A stretch of 64,000 nt of DNA from Stropharia rugosoannulata (lineage: Eukaryota > Basidiomycota > Agaricomycetes > Agaricales > Strophariaceae). Shown piece by piece: positions 33,254 to 44,560 of the stretch. The stretch spans positions 1,808,001 through 1,872,000 of the forward strand of contig JANCIK010000003.1 in assembly GCA_028532985.1 (NCBI GenBank). The letters are read 5' to 3'. The notes below the pieces were generated by a model. It ran no database searches. It was not told the DNA's origin and was given only the letters and a program-made list of their open reading frames with translations. Numbering within the stretch: position 1 is the first letter of the stretch; each line of letters begins with the position of its first letter. A program made the translations under genes and the position numbers.

Positions 33254-33776
33254 GTCTTTTACCAGGAGGAATTCTTTCCTGTGGGTCTTTCTCCTCATGC
33301 GCTGCACGGACCCTGACAATCACTTCTTAGGATGTTTAATTCCTGAACTGACATTTTGCTGTCTTTCCATTGATAACTATCTATAGTCATAGCTAGCATC
33401 TATTCCTTGGTACATGTGTCATGACCCTGTATTTGAAATAAGACTGTCGGGTAACATTGTTATGCATTTTCGGCATCAATCCCAAAACAGACATCATTTT
33501 GCCAAACAGGGAAAGACCTGCATCTCCTCTGATGCGCACACTCTTTTGCTGCGATGTGTGCACAATCTTCCCCCCTTCTTCTTGTTGCTATATGGGCTCT
33601 TGTATTCAGGTCCCTTCCATCCCACTCAATCTCCGTGAATGTAATGTTGGACAGGTATAGCCCTGTGCTATGACCCATCTGGACCCTTTTGTAAAGTCCC
33701 TCCTTTAACTCCTTGGGCCTGCTGTTTGGTCAGTCACCAGTTGCGCGCAGCACTGATCAAACCAGCGAATGCTACA
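33254..33776. other. Non-coding stretch before gene X copy B
   Basis: No supported coding frame. A short part (about 33480-33505) resembles 20298-20320 in copy A, marking roughly where homology between the two units begins on the left. Confidence 0.4.
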
Positions 33777-33783
33777 TATATAA
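33777..33783 (+). promoter_or_regulatory. TATA box of gene X, copy B
   Basis: TATATAA lies 62 bp before the ATG at 33845, and copy A has a matching TATA box before its ATG. Confidence 0.5.
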
Positions 33784-33844
33784 GACGCTTGCCGTCTCTG
33801 TATGAGCGCATCGCACTTTATTCCTACTGTTCTCAACCACTGCC

Positions 33845-35433
33845 ATGGCTACTACTCATGCTCCTCTTTTTAACTTCACCAATGTCAAGCATCAACTCTC
33901 ACTGATCCAGGACATTCGTGGGTTGGCCTCTGCCACTCCTGCGAATTACACCGGCAGCCTGGAGCTACTTGCTGTCGATTTGGTGCGTGCATTGCGCAGT
34001 TCCCTTGTTGTATGTTACTGACTCTGTCTGGCACGATTGCAGAACCGCTGGCGCAATGCACATGGCGGTATCACTCGCGTTATAAACAACAATGAAGCTA
34101 TCGAGATACTCAATGAGACTCGCGCCATATATACGTCGCTCGAGGCTGACCACCACATTCGCTCCTTCTCCCCTGCTGCCAGCACATTTATCAACTTGCA
34201 TGAACAAGTCCTCAAGGCTAAGGCTGCCACTTCTCGCCAGCACACCCATACCCCTACTGGACCGGTATGTTCATCTTCCTTCCCTAACCCTTTCTATACT
34301 TAATCCCTTTTGGTGCGTGCAGCACAATGTTCGCGTTCTTACACATTCCGCAACTGCGGACCTTGAGACCGCCTCCGCGCCTGGAGGTACTACATCTCCT
34401 GACTCTGACGATGACAAGGTGTGGCTAACCTTAGCTTCTTTACCAGACATCACTAACATGCAACTTTACATGCTCCTCAAAAAGATGGCCCTTGACGACA
34501 AAGTTGAAGCCGCCACAGAGGGGGGTCCTCCCAGCAGGCAGCATACTCCTGAGCCGAGTCCTAACAAGAAGCGTGCTGCGCCTCCTGATACTCCTAAACA
34601 GGTGTGTGTTTGACCCGTCTCTGCTGCGCGCACTTAGATTCTTATAGAAATACCAGCACGAGTGCGGAGACACTCCTGGTTACCGCTCTCATCCCCTTGG
34701 TCGAGGCATGACTTATCGTCAGACCAAGCTTCGTCGCTCATTCCGTGATGCTGCTGCGGGTGAAGCCTCTCCTAAGAAAGCCAGGCTGGGCTCCAAGGGC
34801 ATTCCTATGTTCCCCGACTCTCCTTTTATTATGCAAGGTGCGTGCACCGCACCACTTTCATACTGATCTCTTCTAACTATTCTTCCTCAGGCACTTCTCT
34901 TGTTTTGGACAATGACAAGGTCAATGCTTGTCTTGATGCCGCTGCTAACCTCCTTAAGGAGCCCCTCAACACAGGTAATCCCTCCGAGCTAGTGACGCGC
35001 CGCCTCATTGGCGATTTACAGGCTGAGATCATTTGTGATCTCCACAAGGTCAACTTCATCCTTAAGCACCGTGCACTCCTTGTTGAGCAACTTGTCATCT
35101 TACAGCGCAGCCTCGATGTTACTGGTGTTACTGCCACCGAGGACAAACCTGTTGAATATCACATGTTCATGGACTTCCGGTGCTAACACGTACATACAAA
35201 GCTTACCATCACGATGTATCCTAAATTAGACCTTGACCAGAATACACACATTCTTCCCTCGCACGCCCGAGCCCAGGCGCTTTGTGTCCATTCCCACACC
35301 AGGATGGCTGGTTAGTCAATCTGTTTGGACGACCCCTTGCACCTGCAACACCAGCAGTGTGCCGTACACCCCCTTTCCAGGCCCCTATCTCAGCAACAGT
35401 GACGAGCTGTTTCTAACAAAACCTGCCCAGTAG
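33845..35433 (+). CDS. Gene X, copy B: unknown protein, last codons split by a solo LTR
   Basis: Exons 33845-33982, 34043-34264, 34323-34601, 34648-34837 and 34891-35149 are in frame; the final codons lie at 35424-35433 beyond a 269-bp solo LTR. Without the insertion the protein would be 365 residues, colinear with copy A (same exon sizes of 138 and 279 nt, same intron positions). Conserved blocks are NVKHQLSLIQDIRGLAS, SLEADHHIRSFSPA, NMQLYMLLKKMALDDKVEAA and a strongly conserved C-terminal helical segment (SELVTRRLIGDLQAEIICDL). With the LTR present, translation ends a few residues later at a stop inside the LTR, so a near-complete protein may still be made. Function unknown. Confidence 0.7.
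35150..35418. mobile_element. Solo LTR (269 bp) in the last exon of gene X copy B
   Basis: Starts TGTTGAATATC and ends TAACA, flanked by a perfect 5-bp duplication AAACC (35145-35149 and 35419-35423). A near-identical 269-bp copy in the opposite orientation lies at 53203-53471 with its own 5-bp duplication. No internal part of the parent element is present. Confidence 0.9.
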
Positions 35434-35561
35434 ATAGCCTGACTCAAGTGTGCGCTGCGCGCCTTAAAGGGGCGTCTGTAGCTAGCTCTCTTTGTATTCC
35501 CCATCTTCTTTACCCAATATATTATATTGTGGTCACTTTTCTTCCTATGGTGCTCGCACAT

Positions 35562-38500
35562 CTAAGTGTCTTCTTCGCCCCAGTCATCATCATCTTCTTC
35601 ATCTTCTTCCACTGTAAGCGCACTGCTACCCGAGGGTACACCGGGCTCATCAAAGATATAATCTTTGGGAATAGCTGGCTCGTAATCCGGTGCCTCTAGC
35701 ATCTTAGTGAGGTTCTCCTTGGTCTGATCAATTATATCATTCAAGCTGTCCGGTAAGTGCAGCTGCCTGCGTGCAAAGTAGGGAATGAGGCGGAATGCCG
35801 CCACCTTATCCTTCAACACAGAGCCATCCATCTCTGCCACTAAGTATGCTCCACCGTCTTTTTGTGCAATAATGATGTAAGGCCCGTTCCATTGTGCGAG
35901 CATCTTACGGTTCAGACTGGATTCTATGCCTGAGTTCCTCATTAGCACTACATCTCCTGGCTTAAACACATAGTCACGGATTTTAGCCGAGTGCTTCTTT
36001 TCAAATGCCCTGATTGCATCTCTTTTCGTCTTTGACACTCGTGCGCGCATCTCTTCTACTGTGTCACGATGTTTGGCTAGTGCGCGTGCGCAATACCCTA
36101 CTAACTCCTCTGTGGTAAGTATGCAATCTGGTAACTTGACCAGCCACATTGCTTCAGCAATGTCCAGCGGTAGTATCGGGTGCGCGCCAGTGACCATGAA
36201 GAAGGGTGAACACCCAAATCCTCGTCGTACGGTGATATGGTCAGCCCACAACACATGGTAGAAGAATCTACTCCAACGCTTGTGCGCGCCCTCTGTCCCT
36301 CCACACGCTTTCCACAACATCTGTCTTATGTCCCAATGGGGACGCTCTATTTTTCCATTCACTTGCGAGTTGTACGCGGAGATAGTAATCCCTGTAATCC
36401 CATACTTCTTTTCTAAATACTTGAGTGCTGCGCAGAACGGTCCGCCGTTATCTGTGATGATTTCTTGTAGACAGCCCCAACAGCAGATAATGTCCTCGAA
36501 TATCCACTGCGCTATTGCACGGGCATTCTCTTTCTTTAATGGCCACCCTTCCGCCCATGAGCTCAGCACACATCTTCCGTGCACTATGTAATTATACCCA
36601 TTAGAGGCCGGGGACATGTGCATAGTGTCTGCGTGTAGTTGCTGAAAGATAGACGGCATGTGTGTCTCGGTGCACGGGATCTGTATGATCGTCTTCTGCC
36701 TTAACTGACAGACACGACATGTTTTCACATACCAGTAGACATCCCTTTCCAACTCAGGCCACCAGAAGTGCTCAGCTAGCAATTTGCGTGTAGCGTACGC
36801 TCCTCTGTGCCCCAAGCTGTCATGCGCTGAGCGCAGCATGCGTGTCTGTTGCGCCTGATCTATCACCAACTTATGCGTGTCATCTATGGATCTCCGGTAC
36901 ATCCGCCCATCCTTGTCTAAGAAGAAGTTACAGGCATTCCTCGTAAAGTTCTGATATTCTCGCTCCGTCATGCCTTTAGGCCTAGTGGTTGGATTCTGCA
37001 ACCAGTAGTGTATCATCAGCAATTTCTCATCCATATCTTTTCCTGCAGATGTCCTGTTGCGCTCATCGTACTCCTCATCCTCCAGATCCTCTATTCTGGA
37101 GTTGGGTATCGCATGTGCTAGTACGAACTTCTCTAAGTACTCGCGCTGCGCGAGCAGCACACTCTCTTTCCGTATGAAGTCCCGCACGGCCCACTTTTCC
37201 GTTTTCGTCTCTTTCCGTGTGCGCTCGAGCTCCTGCTGGAAACAGCCTATAGAGCGCGCTTCTGGTAACTTGCACGCAGTGGGACCGTCAAACAACTCGT
37301 TGAGGAGTCCTGTATATAGATACCCTCTGCGATCATTGATCTGTTCCTTGGGGATCTGGGTCATCTTCATAGACTTTCTCATATTCGAGCGGTCCCACCA
37401 CCTGATCATCATCTTCTTCAGAGTGCGCATACGCCTCATCTCCAGGTTGCCCTTCCCTACATGATAAATCATCTGCACCAAAGGTTTTGCCCGCAACATG
37501 TTTCAACTGGAAGTGATACATAAGTATTTTATCTATCCAGCGATTAATAGTCGCATTAGGGCCCATGCCCGGATTATCCAACATGCCCTTCAAGTATTTG
37601 GCATCCGTTTCCACCACCAGCTTGCGCACACCGATGAGCCAGTAATAACAGGCTTGCAGGGCATGCAAGAGTCCATACAACTCCCGCTTGGGCTGTGAGA
37701 AGCACTGCTCGCATTCCGTTAACAGTATTGATCCGAAGCACGCATATACCCTCTTCTTCGAATTTTGTGGGTCCTGCTGGTAAATATAGAATCCTACTGC
37801 TCGCCATGATGTGTCTACAGCCAAAGTAATCGGCCCTGGCAGTGTGTAATCCAGTGGTTTCATGCAATGTGCGTTGCACGCACTGTCTTTCAGCGAGTCC
37901 ATGCTAGCTTGCTGGGCGGGCCCCCACTCAAAGGGCTCTTTCCCATGCAATAGCCGCTGTATGTGCTCTGCACGCTTCGCATAGTCTGAGATGTAAATAC
38001 GGAGCAGACCCATTGTACCCATGAATGCGCGCACATCACTGATGTTCTTGCATGGCCCCCAATTGAGGATTGCATGCACTTTATCAGGTGCTGGCTTTCG
38101 CCCTTCGTATGTGCACAAGTGCCCCACCACTACTATCTCAGCTGCACACAGTATGGACTTCTTTCCACTAAATGTTCCTCCCGAGTACTTCATGCGCTGC
38201 ACGATTCTGTTGACATTCAACATGTGCTCCCATACGAATCTCCTTATTCCCTTATTCTCTGGTATCGTCTCGTATCCTCCTCCTTCTAACTCATAGCACG
38301 TTTTAGGTCCCCTAATAGGTACATCGTCTATATAGGGCTCTGTAACTTCAGGTATTTCATCGCATAATATATATGCGACATCTTCGTGAAAGATGGGCAC
38401 GGAGTTCGTCCATCCCATAGGTAGGGTTACTAAGCACAGCGCACCGAACGGTGTCTGGAATGTAGTCAGGTCTCTAGAGGATTCAGCTAACAGCCGCTCA

Positions 38501-38960
38501 TTGTACCCAACATACAAGTCCAGGATGCCGCCACATGTGCGCCCCGCAAAGTGTTCTGCTAGACTCTCCACTGCTGGAGGTAGTCCTGAATGTGCAATGG
38601 TTACTGCATTTAACGGTTCCAGACTGTGCACAATTCTGAACGAGACCCCATCTTTCTTAGTCACTGTAAACCAGCACGACCGGTACAACGAGCTCGAGGG
38701 CTCATACGTGCCTGTGCGAATCTTGGTGGCGATGAATTCACATACGTGCTCATACATCCCAGGTGGTATCAGAATGTTTTTCAATACCCAAGGCATGTGC
38801 TCTACAGTGGGAATATCTACTGGAGGGAAGAAGTCCGTGCGGAATCTACCCTTCTCTGTGTCATCCCACGCAAACACCTTGTTCTGCTGCATGAAAACTT
38901 GATGCACCAGCTTGCGCTCCTTGGACCACAGGAAATCCCCTTCATGCGCCTTGTCAATCC
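35562..38960 (-). pseudogene. Ty3/gypsy element B: truncated and frameshifted pol
   Basis: Homologous to gypsy A pol throughout (RT with YIDD in EPYIDDVPIRG, RNase H, integrase with HHCC and D,D,E motifs). The 5' half of the polyprotein is missing: homology to A stops at about 38959, where the palindromic element begins. A deletion of about ten codons near 37360 shifts the frame between the RT/RNase H part (38907-37333) and the integrase part (37499-35562). It is therefore non-functional. Divergence from A is around 15-20% at the DNA level except for one identical tract (36093-36221). Confidence 0.88.
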
Positions 38961-39544
38961 CTCACATAGGACAGTGGCTGGGTACCGTAGTATACGGGGC
39001 CTCAGTAAACTATTAGTATACCGTAGATCACGGGCCCATTTTCAACAAATGGCAACCTAGTATAATACTGTGATCTACAGGGCTAATGGCAACCTATCTT
39101 AGTACCGTGTTTCACGGGGCCATTTTCAACAAATGGCATCCGCATATATAGATGATGTAAATCCGGCGGAAAAACGACTTACAGCGGCATTATATATATT
39201 TTTCTGAAGCAAATCCGGTGGAATTAGTGTGCAGAGCGAGATAATGGATTGTAGTTGATGACTTTTATTATTTCCGCCGGTTTTTGAATATTTCCGCCGG
39301 ATAGATGGTACTATATAAATCTACTACTTTGTTGCCGCCGATTTGTGCATTTAAAATTATTTTTATGGGTCAGTAGAATTCAAATACTTGATTACACTTT
39401 TTGTTTCGTAAAAAAGTAGATATTGTATGGTTTGTATTTTTAAAAATTTGATCGCAAAGTCCGGCGGCTAAAATTCCTATGGTACATTTATTTGATGTAC
39501 CAGGGTGCAGGCCTATAGAGGTACCAAATTTTCGGTGACCTCTG

Positions 39545-40700
39545 GGCATAAGAAATGATTTTTACAAGTAGAAAAGATTGAAACCTGGATTTATCAAGGA
39601 TAAAGATTATACATTTAATTGTGAGGTTTGTATGCCTTTGTACACGCTTTATAATGCACCTGGGCACTACCAGGCCGCCGGCCTATAGAGACAACAAGTC
39701 TTTTGCGGCCTCTGGGTTAAGAAATAATTTTTATGATCATAAAAGATTAAAAGCCAGATTTATGAATGATAAAGATTGTTTAATTAATTGTGAGGTCTGG
39801 CGGCTTTGATACATGCCTTGCAGTGCACCTGGCCGCCGGATTTTATTCCCAACAAGTCCTCAAGAGCCTCTGGACACAACAAATGATTTTTACAATCAGA
39901 AATAATTGAAACCCGGATTTATGAAGAATGAATATTGTTTAATTAACTCTGAGGTCCGGCAGCTTTTTTACACACCTTATAGTGCACCTGCTCAATACCT
40001 TGTTGCCAACCTATAAATACAACAAGTTTCCGGCGGGTTCTGGGCCCAAAAAATGATTTTTACAAGTAGAAAAGATTGAAATCTGGATTTATGAAAGATA
40101 AATATTGTTTACTTATCTGTGATGGCTTGCCGCTTTTTTACACACATTATAGTGCATTTGGGCACTACTTGGTTGCGTACTTGTATGGTCAACAGATTTC
40201 CGGCGGCCTATGAGTATAAAAAGAATTTTACAATTAAAGAAGATTGAAAGCCAGATTTAAGAAGGATAACAATTGTTTAATTAATCATGAGGTACAGTGT
40301 CTTTTCTAGACGTCTTGTAGTGCACCTGGCCGCCGTATTGTATGGCCAACAGGTTTCCGGCGGCTTTTGGGCATAAGGAATTGTTTTTATAGTTAGAAAA
40401 GATTAAAACTCGGATTTAAATTAAGTAAAGATTGTTTAATTGATTGTGAGGTCTGGCGGCTTTTTTACACGTCTTGCAGTGTACCTGGCTGCTGTCTTGT
40501 GTGGCCAACAAATTTCCGGCGGGTTTTGAGCACAAAAATTGATTTTTAAAAGTAGAAAAGATTGAAACCTGGATTTACAAAGAATAAAGATTGTTTAATT
40601 AATTATCAGGTCCCCCAACCTCAAGACATGCCTTGTAGTGCAACTGGCTGCTGCCTCAGGCTGCTAGACATTACTAATAGCATGTTTTTGAAACTAGGTG
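39545..40700 (+). repeat. Tandem subrepeats in the left arm
   Basis: A landmark like AAATGATTTTTACAAGTAGA recurs at about 39545, 39718, 39874, 40048, 40214, 40372 and 40533, i.e. every 156-174 bp. Each unit also carries GTGAGGTCYGGCGGC-like, GTGCACCTGG and CCGCCGG motifs. Units are clearly diverged from one another although the two arms are nearly identical. Confidence 0.75.
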
Positions 40701-41009
40701 AGCATTGACTTAGTGGCCATCAGAAGATGTCTAATCTATGTATATGTCATTCATCATTTCTGCACAGTGTTTAAGGAAGAACTTATGATAGTACTGAACT
40801 CTTGCAGAGCACTGATAAGAATAGTGCAATTCCAACAGGTGTGCAAGATACATTGATGAATCAGAACCAAAAGCTACAGTTGTGCAAGAAGTGCTGGACA
40901 AGCCAGTATATGTTGTAAGAATGTGGAAATAAGTAGTAATGCATTAGTGGGATAGTGTTTGACAGAACCATCTTTTTGTGCAGAAGAATGTTACTTTGCT
41001 GAATGCAGC

Positions 41010-41066
41010 AGTCTTGTTGGGAGTGACCCGAAGCACTCACCTCTTCGGGTCACTCCCAACAAGACT
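41010..41066. repeat. Perfect short hairpin in the palindrome spacer
   Basis: 23 bp at 41010-41032 are repeated as the exact complement at 41044-41066 with an 11-base loop. Just downstream is copia integrase sequence, so it marks the junction between the left arm and copia DNA. Confidence 0.7.
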
Positions 41067-41112
41067 ATGCTGCAGCAGGCCTTTGTGACAGAGAAAGTGC
41101 ATTGTTGACATT

Positions 41113-41412
41113 GTGCTATTCAAGAATCTCACCAAGCTGCACTCCAACCATCTAGTCACTGGCACACTCGTAATGTTGAATGAGCATGCAGATCTAATTT
41201 GCAAAGCATGCTTGGCTCACAAGATGACATCTGGTACATTTCCGAGCTTAACTTGCAAATCCACTAAACCACTTGAATTGGTGCATTCTGACTTGCATGG
41301 TCTGCTCTCAGTGCCTAAGCCTGAGGGACACCACTACTGGATGACTTGTATTGTAGACTGCACTCACCCACATACTGTCATGTTCCTGAAGCACAAGTCA
41401 GATGCATTTAAT
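41113..41412 (+). pseudogene. Copia D fragment: pre-integrase and start of integrase
   Basis: The translation shows CKACLAHKMTSGTFP followed by KPLELVHSDLHGLLSVP and WMTCIVDCTHPHTVMFLK, the typical copia GAG-pre-integrase to integrase transition with the first catalytic Asp. It is cut at 41412 by the palindrome's right arm. About 100 codons of integrase, including the second Asp and the Glu, are missing before coding resumes at 43462. Confidence 0.75.
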
Positions 41413-41722
41413 GCAAAGTAACATTCTTCTGCACAAAAAGATGGTTCTGTCAAACACTATCCCACTAATGCATTACTACTTGACCCCTTCTCATTTATTT
41501 CCACATTCTTACAACATATACTGGCTTGTCCAGCACTTCTTGCACAACTGTAGCTTTTGGTTCTGATTCATCAATGTATCTTGCACACCTGTTGGAATTG
41601 CACTATTCTTATCAGTGCTCTGCAAGAGTTCAGTACTATCATAAGTTCTTCCTTAAACACTGTGCAGAAATGATGAATGACATATACATAGATTAGACAT
41701 CTTCTGATGGCCACTAAGTCAA

Positions 41723-42878
41723 TGCTCACCTAGTTTCAAAAACATGCTATTAGTAATGTCTAGCAGCCTGAGGCAGCAGCCAGTTGCACTACAAGGCATG
41801 TCTTGAGGTTGGGGGACCTGATAATTAATTAAACAATCTTTATTCTTTGTAAATCCAGGTTTCAATCTTTTCTACTTTTAAAAATCAATTTTTGTGCTCA
41901 AAACCCGCCGGAAATTTGTTGGCCACACAAGACAGCAGCCAGGTACACTGCAAGACGTGTAAAAAAGCCGCCAGACCTCACAATCAATTAAACAATCTTT
42001 ACTTAATTTAAATCCGAGTTTTAATCTTTTCTAACTATAAAACAATTCCTTATGCCCAAAAGCCGCCGGAAACCTGTTGGCCATACAATACGGCGGCCAG
42101 GTGCACTACAAGACGTCTAGAAAAGACACTGTACCTCATGATTAATTAAACAATTGTTATCCTTCTTAAATCTGGCTTTCAATCTTCTTTAATTGTAAAA
42201 TTCTTTTTATACTCATAGGCCGCCGGAAATCTGTTGACCATACAAGTACGCAACCAAGTAGTGCCCAAATGCACTATAATGTGTAAAAAGCGGCAAGCCA
42301 TCACAGATAAGTAAACAATATTTATCTTTCATAAATCCAGATTTCAATCTTTTCTACTTGTAAAAATCATTTTTTGGGCCCAGAACCCGCCGGAAACTTG
42401 TTGTATTTATAGGTTGGCAACAAGGTATTGAGCAGGTGCACTATAAGGTGTGTAAAAAAGCTGCCGGACCTCAGAGTTAATTAAACAATATTCATTCTTC
42501 ATAAATCCGGGTTTCAATTATTTCTGATTGTAAAAATCATTTGTTGTGTCCAGAGGCTCTTGAGGACTTGTTGGGAATAAAATCCGGCGGCCAGGTGCAC
42601 TGCAAGGCATGTATCAAAGCCGCCAGACCTCACAATTAATTAAACAATCTTTATCATTCATAAATCTGGCTTTTAATCTTTTATGATCATAAAAATTATT
42701 TCTTAACCCAGAGGCCGCAAAAGACTTGTTGTCTCTATAGGCCGGCGGCCTGGTAGTGCCCAGGTGCATTATAAAGCGTGTACAAAGGCATACAAACCTC
42801 ACAATTAAATGTATAATCTTTATCCTTGATAAATCCAGGTTTCAATCTTTTCTACTTGTAAAAATCATTTCTTATGCC
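41723..42878 (-). repeat. Tandem subrepeats in the right arm
   Basis: Mirror image of the left-arm tandem units, with the same order and the same unit-specific differences. The whole arm was therefore duplicated or converted as a block. Confidence 0.75.
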
Positions 42879-43461
42879 CAGAGGTCACCGAAAATTTGGT
42901 ACCTCTATAGGCCTGCACCCTGGTACATCAAATAAATGTACCATAGGAATTTTAGCCGCCGGACTTTGCGATCAAATTTTTAAAAATACAAACCATACAA
43001 TATCTACTTTTTTACGAAACAAAAAGTGTAATCAAGTATTTGAATTCTACTGACCCATAAAAATAATTTTAAATGCACAAATCGGCGGCAACAAAGTAGT
43101 AGATTTATATAGTACCATCTATCCGGCGGAAATATTCAAAAACCGGCGGAAATAATAAAAGTCATCAACTACAATCCATTATCTCGCTCTGCACACTAAT
43201 TCCACCGGATTTGCTTCAGAAAAATATATATAATGCCGCTGTAAGTCGTTTTTCCGCCGGATTTACATCATCTATATATGCGGATGCCATTTGTTGAAAA
43301 TGGCCCCGTGAAACACGGTACTAAGATAGGTTGCCATTAGCCCTGTAGATCACAGTATTATACTAGGTTGCCATTTGTTGAAAATGGGCCCGTGATCTAC
43401 GGTATACTAATAGTTTACTGAGGCCCCGTATACTACGGTACCCAGCCACTGTCCTATGTGA

Positions 43462-43646
43462 ATGCTTGTAGAGGAAAAGATCCCACTCTCATTTTGGCAA
43501 CTTGCAGTTTTTGCTTACATTCACGTGTGGAACAGGCTACCTATGTCATCTCTGACTGACTCTGTGCCCTACACTGAGTGGTATGGCAAGAAACCTGATA
43601 TGAGCCATCTCTGTGTTTTTGGTTGTGCTGTGTACTTGTGCCCACA
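43462..43646 (+). pseudogene. Copia D fragment: integrase middle part
   Basis: The frame MLVEEKIPLSFWQLAVFAYI followed by NRLPMSSLTDSVPYTEWYGKKPDMSHLCVFGC is the conserved C-terminal part of a copia integrase core. It starts exactly at the end of the palindrome and is broken on the right by the inverted-repeat element at 43646. Confidence 0.75.
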
Positions 43647-44560
43647 AAAAGTATGGAAACATGTGACCTTGTGTTTCTGTATGCCATTTCTTTCCAAGCT
43701 CATAACTCAGGCTCTGATGAATTAAATTATACAAAATAAATTGTGGATGGTAGGGAACATTATCTAGTATCTATCTCAGAAAATAAAAAGCAGGAAAATG
43801 ATTCTTTCCCAGTAAAATATATCAGATCTTTTATATATCCTACTTGTATCTCATATGATGTATTCTACCATTATCTCAGTTTTACCTGGTCAAATTCCAC
43901 ATGAAGTGTGCCAATATAATTGGTAGAGTATTCATGCATAGTTTACAGGAAGAGAAACTGAGAAACTAAGAGTGCTCTTCCTTCTACAGCTCAAACATTA
44001 AATGTTCATAAAAGAAAAAAAAAGACTGAATGCTTTTAGACATGCACAATGATTTTTCAAGAGCTTTTCCATTAGTTTTTGGACAAGATACAGTTAGAAT
44101 AGGGCTAAAATACTGGTATAGTTAAATATAAAGCCTTATGCTAGTAAAAGAGTGCTGTGAAGTAAGTTCTTCAGAAACCCAGTATATGTGACATTAATCA
44201 CTATTCATTTTCTTTTGTTTTAAAACCATGTAAACCAGTTTTAATTATCTCTAAAAGTATTTGAGTAATTATATACTGTCTGTAAGATCCTGTAAAGCAC
44301 TTTGGACAGCAATTTAGCAAATTAAAATTGAAATAATCACAGAATACATTGGATAGTATAAAAGTAGGATATATAAAAGATCTGATGTATTTTACTGCGA
44401 AAGAATTGTTTTCCTGACTTTTATTTTCTGAGATAGATACTAGATAGTATTCCCTACCATCCACAATTTATTTTGTATAATTTAATTTGTCAGAGCCTGA
44501 GTTATGAGCTTGGAAAGAAATGGTAGACAGAAACACAAGGTCACATGTTTCCATACTTTT
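43646..44560. mobile_element. Inverted-repeat element of about 0.9 kb in copia integrase
   Basis: About 220-230 bp at 43647-43875 are repeated as an inverted copy at about 44340-44560 (outer ends AAAAGTATGG and CCATACTTTT) around AT-rich spacer DNA. The arms are about 90% alike. A 3-bp CAC on both sides is a possible but weak target duplication. No coding capacity is seen. Confidence 0.6.

Larger units (their letters stand above)
38962..43461. mobile_element. Giant palindromic (foldback-like) element
   Basis: Left arm 38962-40999 and right arm 41413-43461 are near-perfect inverted copies around a 413-bp spacer. The outer ends read TCACATAGGACAGTGGC and its complement. The arms carry many CCGCCGG motifs and seven degenerate tandem units. 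No transposase gene is present. Structurally this resembles Drosophila foldback elements (long inverted repeats built of subrepeats). No target duplication is visible at the outer ends: the left end abuts broken gypsy B and the right end abuts copia integrase sequence. Confidence 0.75.

Noticed and set aside
39545..40700. Regularly spaced repeats reminiscent of a CRISPR array
   Set aside because: Units are 156-174 bp, degenerate, and in a eukaryote; there is no short-repeat/unique-spacer pattern.
39621..42802. Identical 62-codon frames in the two palindrome arms
   Set aside because: They are mirror copies of the same repeat unit, and the other tandem units do not keep the frame open.
38962..43461. 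Hairpin telomere or mitochondrial plasmid end
   Set aside because: The palindrome is internal, flanked by retroelement sequence on both sides, and has no telomere repeats.
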